Source: Clostridia bacterium (GTDB lineage Bacteria; Bacillota; Clostridia; Oscillospirales; CAG-272). From it: a stretch of DNA of 64,000 nucleotides. The stretch spans positions 1-64,000 of the forward strand of contig JAFTRE010000010.1 of NCBI GenBank assembly GCA_017462385.1, in the 5' to 3' direction. Under the pieces are notes generated by a model, which was not told the origin of the DNA, did no database searches, and worked only from the letters and a program-made list of their open reading frames with translations. Positions 52,272-59,263 of this stretch are shown here, piece by piece; the stretch's first letter is position 1, and every line of letters starts with the position of its first letter. The position numbers were made by a program, and so were the translations under genes.

Positions 52272-52853
52272 ATGCTACTCGACAACGAAATACTGTCCGC
52301 TCTGATGCGTCGTGCTGCCTCCGGAGATGACGCCGCATTCGAAGCGATAGTGCGGCACTTTGAAAAAATAGTCTACGCCTTTGCACTGCAAAGCCTGCGC
52401 CGACGGGAGGACGCCGAGGACGCGACGCAAGAGATATTCCTCAAGCTATGGCGCGGTCGGCAAAATTGGCGAGGTGAGGCGGCGGTCAAGACATACATAA
52501 TGCGCATAGCCCGCAACACTGTCATTGACATAATACGAAAACGTCAAGCTCGTAATACCGATTCTCTCACCGAGGACGACGACGATTCGGGCGGTGAGCA
52601 CGACATTCCCGACACATCTAACGACCCCGCCGCCGAATATGCCCTGCGGGAGCAAATAGCCGAGGTCAGGCGGGCAATAGACGCCCTGCCGCCCGACCAC
52701 CGCGAAATAATAATACTGCGCGACATAAACAGGCTCAGCTACAGCGAAATCGCGGATACAACGGGGCTCGAGATCGGCACGGTAAAAAGCCGACTTTGCC
52801 GCGCGCGAGAAAAATTGCGAGAAATTTTAAAAACACGGAACATTTTTGAATGA
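52272..52853 (+). CDS. ECF-type RNA polymerase sigma factor
   Basis: A 193-residue sigma-70-family factor with sigma region 2 at residues 25-95 (EDAEDATQEIFLKLWRGRQ, the -10 recognising helix) and region 4 at residues 125-185 (LPPDHREIIILRDINRLSYS, then AREKLREI). It directs polymerase to its own set of promoters and is held inactive by the anti-sigma factor 43 bases downstream. AAGGAGG is upstream. An acidic linker EDDDDSGGEHD separates the two regions. Confidence 0.92.
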   Translation: MLLDNEILSALMRRAASGDDAAFEAIVRHFEKIVYAFALQSLRRREDAEDATQEIFLKLWRGRQNWRGEAAVKTYIMRIARNTVIDIIRKRQARNTDSLTEDDDDSGGEHDIPDTSNDPAAEYALREQIAEVRRAIDALPPDHREIIILRDINRLSYSEIADTTGLEIGTVKSRLCRAREKLREILKTRNIFE

Positions 52854-52896
52854 CCTTCGTCTGTATATATGAAAAATCAAAGAAAGGAGGCACCGC

Positions 52897-54000
52897 ATGA
52901 GCACAAATAACAGCTCTCCGCTCACCTGCGAGCAGGTAAGCGAGCTTATAAATGAATATATAGACGGCGAGCTTGACGCAGCCACCGCCGCCGCGGTAGC
53001 CTCCCATATCGCCGAGTGCGACGGGTGTCGCCGTCTTTACGACGAAATATCCGCCGTCTGCCAAGCCGCGGCACAGGCGGGCGAGTGCGAGATACCCGAG
53101 GGACTGCATGAGAGCATAATGAGCGCACTCAAGGCTCAAAAGCGTCGGGAGCGCCGCCGCAAAATAATGACCTATATGGGAGTCGGCGTCGCCGCAATGC
53201 TGTGCGTCGGCGTGTTCTCCTCAACGCTGATGCAGCATATGGCTTCAAATTCCGATGATATGGTGCTTATATGGGCTGCAGAGACCGACGCTTCTGTCGC
53301 GGACGGCGAAGACGGTCGCGGGAACGATGCCACCATAGGCGGCACTCCCACTCAAAGCGCCACTGCCGCCGACACCACCCTCTCTCCGGAGGTGGACGGC
53401 GCCCACGACAATATAGACAGTTATCACAGCGCCACAGGCACAGGACGTATCGACACCGCCGGCGGTTTGATAGTCGACACCCTGTCGGGAAATACAACGT
53501 CAGCTGAAACAACAACGCCCGCTTACGCGGACACCACCGTCGTGGCTCAAACGACATATGCCTCCACCGCCACCGCCCCTGTTCCCGTTACGACCGCCCC
53601 CGCCGAACCCGAGCCTGCCGAGCCGAGTGAGGAATGGACAAACGCGCCCGCCGAGCAACAGACGGACGGGGTAGCTTCAGCGCCTTCGGAAACGCTTCAC
53701 GGAACGCATGATAAAAATTCAATCCCCAGCACCTCGGCACCTCAGTACGCCGGAAGCGTTGAAATATACAACACATGGACCTTGACCGCCGCCGACGGCA
53801 CTGTCCGCACGCTCGCACTGCGCCCCGACGGTAGCTTTAAGTACAACAACGGCAAGCACGACATCGAGGGCACGTTCGAGATAGAGCAAGGCGTGATCAC
53901 CCTGCATTACGGTCTGTTTTCAAAATCTCAATACAGTTTGCTCATTATCGACAACCGCCTGTATCTTGACTATGTATCGGGACGGAGGCTGTTCAAATGA
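52897..54000 (+). CDS. Zinc-binding (ZAS) anti-sigma factor with a surface Thr-rich tail and C-terminal beta domain
   Basis: A 367-residue membrane protein. The cytosolic zinc-binding anti-sigma domain is at residues 8-70 with the HIAECDGC pattern. A membrane helix is at about residues 90-110 (MTYMGVGVAAMLCVGVFSST). Outside it there is a low-complexity Thr/Ala/Pro/Glu tail to residue 290, then a C-terminal domain of about 75 residues (WTLTAADGTVRTLALRPDG) similar to that of the WG lipoprotein. It binds the preceding sigma factor and probably senses an envelope signal through the C-terminal domain. Confidence 0.88.
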   Translation: MSTNNSSPLTCEQVSELINEYIDGELDAATAAAVASHIAECDGCRRLYDEISAVCQAAAQAGECEIPEGLHESIMSALKAQKRRERRRKIMTYMGVGVAAMLCVGVFSSTLMQHMASNSDDMVLIWAAETDASVADGEDGRGNDATIGGTPTQSATAADTTLSPEVDGAHDNIDSYHSATGTGRIDTAGGLIVDTLSGNTTSAETTTPAYADTTVVAQTTYASTATAPVPVTTAPAEPEPAEPSEEWTNAPAEQQTDGVASAPSETLHGTHDKNSIPSTSAPQYAGSVEIYNTWTLTAADGTVRTLALRPDGSFKYNNGKHDIEGTFEIEQGVITLHYGLFSKSQYSLLIIDNRLYLDYVSGRRLFK

Positions 54001-54599
54001 GGGGCGAGGTCAGAATAATTTGCGCAGACGAAACGCTCGGCAGATTGCTGACACTGCTACTTGAAGGTGAGGGTTACGGGATAACGAGCAAGCCCACCTC
54101 TGCCTGTCCGCTCATAATAGACGCAGACAGTGCCGAGCTGCCCCGAGACAAAAAATACAGCGCAATAATAGCGCTGTCCCGCAACCCTGACGGGATAAGC
54201 GCGGCATTGCGTTCAAAATGCCGCACGGTACTGCGCCGTCCGTTTGAATTTTGCGAGCTGTCCGCAGCCGTCGAGGACGCGCTGAACAATGCCGGCAAGC
54301 ATATCTATACCCCGCCCCGCTCTCACAAAATCCCAGCCATAACGCTTCGCGAGGCAGACAGAATACTGTTCTGCGGCGCAAAGCAAATAAAGCTGACTCC
54401 GGCGGAGGCGGCGATCTTTATATTACTGTCCGAGCATCGAGGCGACGTCGTCAGCTATGACATGCTTTCCGCGGCGCTCGGCGAGAGCAATTCCAACAAG
54501 CCGGAGGTGCACATGTGCGCACTTCGGCGCAAAATATCCGAAATATGCCCTGCCCCGCTAATAAAAAACGTCCGCGGACAGGGCTATCTCATGAAATAA
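53997..54599 (+). CDS. Winged-helix regulator with a degenerate receiver domain
   Basis: A 200-residue protein starting as ATGA overlap with the anti-sigma gene. Residues 1-105 look like a receiver fold (VRIICADETLGRLLTLLLEG, CPLIIDADSAE, VLRRPFEFCELSAAV), but the usual two N-terminal acidic residues and the conserved Lys (here Arg) are missing, so phosphorylation is unlikely. Residues 115-200 are an OmpR/PhoB-type winged helix (LTPAEAAIFILLSEHRG, NVRGQGYLMK). It likely works with the sigma module independently of a histidine kinase. Confidence 0.75.
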   Translation: MRGEVRIICADETLGRLLTLLLEGEGYGITSKPTSACPLIIDADSAELPRDKKYSAIIALSRNPDGISAALRSKCRTVLRRPFEFCELSAAVEDALNNAGKHIYTPPRSHKIPAITLREADRILFCGAKQIKLTPAEAAIFILLSEHRGDVVSYDMLSAALGESNSNKPEVHMCALRRKISEICPAPLIKNVRGQGYLMK

Positions 54600-54818
54600 A
54601 AGGCTGTTTATTAAGATAATATTGCACAAAAAAGCCTTCTCCTTGAGGAGAAGGTGGCTCCGCAGGAGACGGATGAAGTGTAGGGTGCGAAGCATCCGTT
54701 AAAAACGCGAAATAACGCCGCTGCCGCGGCTACACCTCATCAGTCAGCTCCGCTGACAGCTTCCCCTCAAGGGGAAGCCTGCTGATGTGCATATTACTTT
54801 TAACAAGACAGCCTTTTA
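54598..54818. mobile_element. MITE-like element with imperfect terminal inverted repeats
   Basis: A 221-bp gene-free element between convergent genes. The ends are about 30 bases of imperfect inverted repeat (AAAAGGCTGTTTATTAAG left, the reverse of CTTTTAACAAGACAGCCTTTT right). Inside lie a second inverted set, GCCTTCTCCTTGAGGAGAAGG, and CTTCCCCTCAAGGGGAAGC at the other end with GGCTCCGC/GCTCCGC motifs. No transposase. Such palindromic elements occur in many copies in related Firmicutes. Confidence 0.6.
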
Positions 54819-54819
54819 T

Positions 54820-55266
54820 TTAAAATAATATACCTACCAAATAATATATAACTCCGTATATCGCGCCCGCCAGCGTTCCGTACAGCAGTACAGGACCCGC
54901 AACGGTGAATATCTTGACTCCGATGCCGAGTATTGCACCTTCGGCATGGCTGTCCATCGCGGGGGACGCCACAGAGTTCGCAAAGCCCGTAATGGGCACC
55001 AGCGTACCCGCGCCGGCAAATTTTGCAATCTTATCAAAAACGCCGAGTCCCGTCAGCAGTACCGCCACAAAGACAAGCGTGATCGAACACAACGTACCCG
55101 CATTTTCCTTTGACATTCCAAGAGCCATATATATATGATTCAGCGATTCACCAAACATACATATAAAACCGCCGACAAAGAAAGCGCGGATACAGTTCTG
55201 AACTATCGCCGAACGCGGTGCGCGGGCGTTCACATACCGCGGATAGTTTTGTTTTCCTATATTCAT
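54820..55266 (-). CDS. SpoVAC-type stage V sporulation protein
   Basis: A 148-residue integral membrane protein of the SpoVA family, close to SpoVAC, with four to five helices (IRAFFVGGFICMFGESLNHI, LVPITGFANSVASPAMDSHA EGAI, FTVAGPVLLYGTLAGAIYG). The SpoVA channel moves dipicolinic acid into and out of the forespore. Start 55266 with GGAGC upstream. The usual neighbours spoVAD and spoVAE are absent in the window, so it may be a solitary paralogue. It hints at a spore-forming ancestry. Confidence 0.85.
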   Translation of the reverse strand: MNIGKQNYPRYVNARAPRSAIVQNCIRAFFVGGFICMFGESLNHIYMALGMSKENAGTLCSITLVFVAVLLTGLGVFDKIAKFAGAGTLVPITGFANSVASPAMDSHAEGAILGIGVKIFTVAGPVLLYGTLAGAIYGVIYYLVGILF

Positions 55267-55361
55267 GTTAAAGCTCCATACAATCAAATGTATTCGTTTT
55301 TAGTTTATCCCGCGCGTTTTTTTACTATACTCAAAAAATTTTTATAAATTTTTCTCAAAAA

Positions 55362-55387
55362 TGAAACTTTTTTAAGCCTTTTTCGGT
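55362..55387 (+). promoter_or_regulatory. Possible ECF-type promoter of the second sigma module
   Basis: TGAAAC (55362-55367), 16 bases, CGGT (55384-55387). TGAAAC with a 16-17-base spacer and a CG-starting -10 is the pattern for Bacillus-type ECF sigmas (sigma W/M/X). The -10 is one base off CGTA/CGTC. It lies 46 bases before the sigma gene and would give autoregulation. Confidence 0.45.
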
Positions 55388-55432
55388 TATATAAGGCAGA
55401 TGCATCGAAATCTCAAGCAAAGGAGGTTCGTT

Positions 55433-55936
55433 ATGACAGACAAAAGAATGGTCGTCCGCGCCCGGGACGGCGACAGCAAGACACGAGAGGCACTGTACAA
55501 AAAATATTACGGCGATGTCTATCGCTACTGCGTCTATCGGGTCGGCTCACTTTACGATGCCGAAGACCTGACGCAGGATGCCTTTCTTCGGTTTTATCGC
55601 TACAGCGACGCCGATATCAAAAACGTCAAAGCATACATACTCAAGATCGCATCGAATGTCTGCTCCGACCACCTTGCGGGGCGCCGCGACAGCATAGAGC
55701 TTGACGAAAGCATTCCTGCCGACGCGGAGCCGCTGAATGATTCACAGCAGGAGGTGCGCCGCGCCATAGCCGCGCTTACGGATGAACAGAGACAAGTTGT
55801 CATCCTATATTATTACAACGGTCTGCGCCTGGCGCGCATAGCCGAAATATTGGATGTGCCGCTATCCACCGTTAAAACGCGCCTGTCACGCGCCAGGCTC
55901 AAGCTAAAGCAGCTGCTGATACAGGCAGGCTTCTGA
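55433..55936 (+). CDS. ECF-type RNA polymerase sigma factor
   Basis: A 167-residue sigma factor: region 2 at residues 15-80 (YDAEDLTQDAFLRFYRYSD) and region 4 at residues 105-160 (LTDEQRQVVILYYYNGLRLA, then PLSTVKTRLSRARLKLKQLL). ATG at 55433 with AAAGGAGG eight bases upstream; the longer frame at 55400 overlaps this site. The next gene, 26 bases downstream, is membrane-bound and takes the position where an anti-sigma factor is expected. Confidence 0.9.
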   Translation: MTDKRMVVRARDGDSKTREALYKKYYGDVYRYCVYRVGSLYDAEDLTQDAFLRFYRYSDADIKNVKAYILKIASNVCSDHLAGRRDSIELDESIPADAEPLNDSQQEVRRAIAALTDEQRQVVILYYYNGLRLARIAEILDVPLSTVKTRLSRARLKLKQLLIQAGF

Positions 55937-55962
55937 TTCTAACGAAAGGAACGAAGATTTAT

Positions 55963-57504
55963 ATGAATAACCGAAAACTCAAAAAAATACTCAAACAAAA
56001 CGCAATAAATACACCGCACGAGCGTTCTTCCCGCCGCTCTGCCCTCAATATTCCCCGCCGCGCCCTGCTTCGCACAGCGCAGATCGCTGCCTGCCTCTTG
56101 CTGGTATGCGCGATGGGTGTGGGATACGTGGCAATGGTGCGTTTCGTTGGCAGACCCGGCGAAAATATCGACGGCACGGGCGGCCCCGCCTTCCAAATCG
56201 GCGCAACAACGCCTTCGGACACCACCGCCGATGCGCAATCCACCATAGAGTCGGATGACACCACGCCAAACACGAACACTGATACATTCAAAGGTAAAAA
56301 GCTGTATCTTGTCTCCCCCATGGCATCCGGCGTAACAGGAGACCTGTGGGAATTTTCCAGTCCGGACACGATGACAGCAAACAGCGTTGATGCAAAAAAC
56401 CTACAGCGTTTCATGAAAACCGAGGAGGTGCTCGGCTGCAATCTGGTACACGCGTACTTCTCGGACGACACCTCCTATTTAAGCTGGGTAAAAACATCCG
56501 CCTTGACCGGCGGCTATGACGGCGCTATAGTTACGGGGGACGCAAGCATCGTCCTGTCTCTGGCGCGCGAGGGGCTTTGCGAAAACCTGCTCGCGACCGA
56601 AAACGCGGCGTTCTCCGCAAGCTGCTGGCCCGAGGACATGGTTAATGAATTATCTGTAAACGGCAAGCTTTATTTTGCCTCCGGCGTAATCTCCCCCAAC
56701 ACTGTCACCGCGGTAAACGTGGTATTTGCGAACAATGACATTGACGCCCTACTCGGCATCGATATACACGGCACGGTTATGGAGGGCAAATGGACACTTG
56801 ACAAAATGTATGAGCTTGCTGCACAGGGCGGCGGCAATTTAAACGGAGTTGAAACAGACTGCGGTCTTGTGCTCACGGACGAAAGCCTGCGCGCGCTGTC
56901 CACCGCCGTCGGAGTCCGCATCGCCGACAATTCCGCCTCCGCGCACGCCTCGCTCACCGATGGCACTGCACTTGAGTTTACCAATACGCTGGCGGATATG
57001 ATACAGGGCGGAACGCTCCGTTTGAGCACAAAGGCCTCCTCCGAGCATATCGCAACGCTGTTTCATATAGACACCGTTGCAAGCGCGGCGACATATGACG
57101 AGCAAATGTATCAAATACTTCCCATGCCCGCACTCACCGAGGGCGGAAAACACATCTCACCCGTAGGCGACGGCGCTATGTATTATACCATAAGAACGGG
57201 CTCCGACACCGCCTTTGCATCCATGGTGCTGTATTGCCTGGCAACATATGCAGACGAAATGAATGCGAACGAGTATATCTTCCACCGTTATGCGCAGAAT
57301 ACCGAGTCTGTGCAAAATCTCGAGATCGCGCTCGACAATATGTCCTTTACGCTCGATTCTTTCCTGACCGCCTCCGTAACAAACACCACGATCAAAAACG
57401 CCGTTAATGCGGCGACCTCTGAGGCACGCGAGGCTATACTGACCCAAGAATATCTTGGTCAAATTATCACCGCGCAGTTGGGCAAGCTGGCAAAAGGCAA
57501 TTAA
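55963..57504 (+). CDS. Membrane-anchored protein with a solute-binding-like ectodomain, candidate anti-sigma partner
   Basis: A 513-residue protein. Residues 1-37 are basic and cytosolic (KKILKQNAINTPHERSSRRS). A single helix is at about residues 38-58 (TAQIAACLLLVCAMGVGYVA), then a Thr/Asp linker to residue 108. The remaining 400 residues are a solute-binding-like domain resembling the lipoprotein at 48899-50383 (matching blocks KWTLDKMYELA, NGKLYFASGVISPN, DGAMYYTIRTGSD). The N-terminal tail is too short for a ZAS domain, so it would regulate the sigma factor by a new short segment. No other anti-sigma gene follows. Confidence 0.75.
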   Translation: MNNRKLKKILKQNAINTPHERSSRRSALNIPRRALLRTAQIAACLLLVCAMGVGYVAMVRFVGRPGENIDGTGGPAFQIGATTPSDTTADAQSTIESDDTTPNTNTDTFKGKKLYLVSPMASGVTGDLWEFSSPDTMTANSVDAKNLQRFMKTEEVLGCNLVHAYFSDDTSYLSWVKTSALTGGYDGAIVTGDASIVLSLAREGLCENLLATENAAFSASCWPEDMVNELSVNGKLYFASGVISPNTVTAVNVVFANNDIDALLGIDIHGTVMEGKWTLDKMYELAAQGGGNLNGVETDCGLVLTDESLRALSTAVGVRIADNSASAHASLTDGTALEFTNTLADMIQGGTLRLSTKASSEHIATLFHIDTVASAATYDEQMYQILPMPALTEGGKHISPVGDGAMYYTIRTGSDTAFASMVLYCLATYADEMNANEYIFHRYAQNTESVQNLEIALDNMSFTLDSFLTASVTNTTIKNAVNAATSEAREAILTQEYLGQIITAQLGKLAKGN

Positions 57505-57538
57505 GCCTCGCGGAGTGCAATTCAACCTAATTATTAAG

Positions 57539-57562
57539 GGACTGCCGATATTTCGGCAGTCC
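57539..57562 (+). terminator. Terminator after the second sigma module
   Basis: GGACTGCCGA-TATT-TCGGCAGTCC, followed by TGCCTTATTTTT. It ends the sigma operon 34 bases past the stop. Confidence 0.8.
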
Positions 57563-57596
57563 TGCCTTATTTTTGAAATAAATAACAATTATCCGC

Positions 57597-57625
57597 TTGA
57601 CAATCACAAATATATTTGATATAAT
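57597..57625 (+). promoter_or_regulatory. Consensus sigma-A promoter of the lipoprotein at 57657
   Basis: TTGACA (57597-57602), 17 bases, TATAAT (57620-57625). Confidence 0.85.
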
Positions 57626-57656
57626 CATCTTAACTAAAAATATTTAGGAGGACATC

Positions 57657-58625
57657 ATGAAACTTAAAAACATTATTGCACTGGCTCTCTGCCTTGTGCT
57701 CGCATTGTCCATGGTCGCTTGCGGCGGCAACGCTGATAAGCCTGCAAACGACACCACCACTGCCGGCAAACCCGATAATACAACCACTCCCGCTCCCGTA
57801 GATCAGGATACTACAACTGCCGCACCCGTGGTAGATGATACAACTCCCGCGCAGGACACCACCACGGCACCCTATGAGGGCGGCACCACCGATCCTGCCG
57901 CAGCCGACACCACCCCCGCCGAGACTACTCCCGTAGCTCCCCTCGCTCCCATCGACTATGATGACCTGTCCGACGCGGAAAAGGCAGCGCTCAAGGCTGT
58001 CATGCCCGCTACTCTTCCCGACAACTCTACATACGAGATAGTTTCCCGTACCATGTGCTTCGACCGCGGCGCAGAAGACTACTTTGTCGAGGGTAACTCC
58101 AAGGGCAGCGTCTCTTTCGTTGACGACCTCAACGGCGCTGTTTACGGTCAGGCTATCAAGTTTGCCGCTAAAGCCGACAGTAACGACGCGCGCGGCGAGA
58201 TCCAGGTCGCTCCCTTCGAGGACGTTCTGACCCAAAACTGCAAGGGCGTTCTGTTCTATGTCGACTTCTCCAATGTTATTCCCACAGGCGAGGCTGACAA
58301 AATGTGCGCTTCCGTCACCATCAACACCAACGACATCCGCGCACAAGGCCCCGAAAAGGCCACAGGCTCCGGCATAGGCTACTACTACACCGGCACCGAA
58401 TGGGTTCAGACTTCAAACATCAATGCTTGCCGCATGCTGATACCGGACAACTTCGCAGGCTGGATATATATTCCCGCATCTTCTTTCTATGATAAGAACG
58501 CTTCCGCAGGTGTGGGTGAAGTGTTCGGCGACATCTTTGTTGTCAATATGCGTTGCTATACCGACGGCTATGTATACTCCACAGACAACTACATTATCTT
58601 TGACGAGATCACATTTGTAAAATAA
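57657..58625 (+). CDS. Secreted lipoprotein with Thr-rich linker, unknown ectodomain
   Basis: A 322-residue lipoprotein. Signal peptide with lipobox MVAC (Cys 22), followed by a DTTT/APV/PAAADTTPAE-rich linker to residue 100. The remaining 220 residues look like an all-beta carbohydrate-binding-type domain (FVDDLNGAVYGQAIKFAA, FYVDFSNVIPTGEADK, FVVNMRCYTDGYVYS). No enzyme motifs. TTAGGAGG is upstream. Similar linkers occur in the solute-binding lipoprotein, anti-sigma factor and sigma-partner proteins of this window. Confidence 0.72.
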   Translation: MKLKNIIALALCLVLALSMVACGGNADKPANDTTTAGKPDNTTTPAPVDQDTTTAAPVVDDTTPAQDTTTAPYEGGTTDPAAADTTPAETTPVAPLAPIDYDDLSDAEKAALKAVMPATLPDNSTYEIVSRTMCFDRGAEDYFVEGNSKGSVSFVDDLNGAVYGQAIKFAAKADSNDARGEIQVAPFEDVLTQNCKGVLFYVDFSNVIPTGEADKMCASVTINTNDIRAQGPEKATGSGIGYYYTGTEWVQTSNINACRMLIPDNFAGWIYIPASSFYDKNASAGVGEVFGDIFVVNMRCYTDGYVYSTDNYIIFDEITFVK

Positions 58626-58689
58626 TAACACAAAATTTGCACATAGCTGTGGGATTTTTTTAAACGATCAAAAAATTTTCAATAATCTA

Positions 58690-58718
58690 TTGACAAATCC
58701 CTTGGCAAGTGGTATAAT
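58690..58718 (+). promoter_or_regulatory. Consensus sigma-A promoter of the ilvA-leu operon
   Basis: TTGACA (58690-58695), 17 bases, TATAAT (58713-58718). Transcription would start near 58725, giving a 540-nt leader before ilvA. Confidence 0.88.
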
Positions 58719-58740
58719 GTTGGCCAAGTTAATATTTAAA

Positions 58741-59200
58741 AGCTGTGACGAAGATTGTCTTGGTTGAAACATTTCAGAAAGCCGATGGGTGATGCGAATC
58801 GGTATGGGGCTTCCTATGACTTCTCACTTCTGAGCCGGAAGCCTGAACCTCAAATGAGTGCGTAGGGCGACCCGTGTATGCTGCGTCAGTGCATAGAGGT
58901 TGATAGACTTCGATAAAAGGCGTTGATGAAGGCGGAAACCGTAGCGAATTTTACAGAGAGTCGGGAATGGTGTGATCCCGATAAAGGACAGCGGATTTCT
59001 TATCGTTTCTGAGCCGGAGGCCCCAAAGGTTAACACCCGGTAGGCACCTCCCGTGTATGCTACGTCAGTGCATAGAAGTTGTTCGACTTCGAAGAGGGGC
59101 GAATGTTATATTCGCAATTTGAGTGGTACCGCGAGTGCAAAATAGGATTTTACACCCGTCTCAAAGCTTAATTGGCTTTAGAGGCGGGTGCATTTTTTGC
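58741..59200 (+). promoter_or_regulatory. Tandem T-box leader with Leu (CTC) and Ile (ATC) specifiers and one antiterminator
   Basis: Two Stem I-like units follow each other. Unit 1 (58741-58920) has CAGAAAG (58775-58781), a GGTGATGCGA terminal loop and specifier CTC at 58823-58825, six bases before GAGCCGG. Unit 2 (58921-59100) has CAGAGAG, a GGTGTGA loop and specifier ATC at 59002-59004, also six bases before GAGCCGG. Both share GTGTATGCT(G/A)CGTCAGTGCATAGA. The only T-box core is TGGTACCGCG (59124-59133), which pairs with the ACCA end of tRNA-Leu or tRNA-Ile. The terminator follows. The regulated operon makes Ile and Leu. Confidence 0.85.
59152..59199 (+). terminator. T-box terminator hairpin
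   Basis: CACCCGTCTCAAAGC/GGCTTTAGAGGCGGGTG with loop TTAATT, then TTTTTT. It competes with the T-box antiterminator. Confidence 0.85.
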
Positions 59201-59263
59201 TCCTTTACTCCGGCCGCTTACATCACTGCAACAATTAATATTCCGACGCGGAGGTAAAAAATC

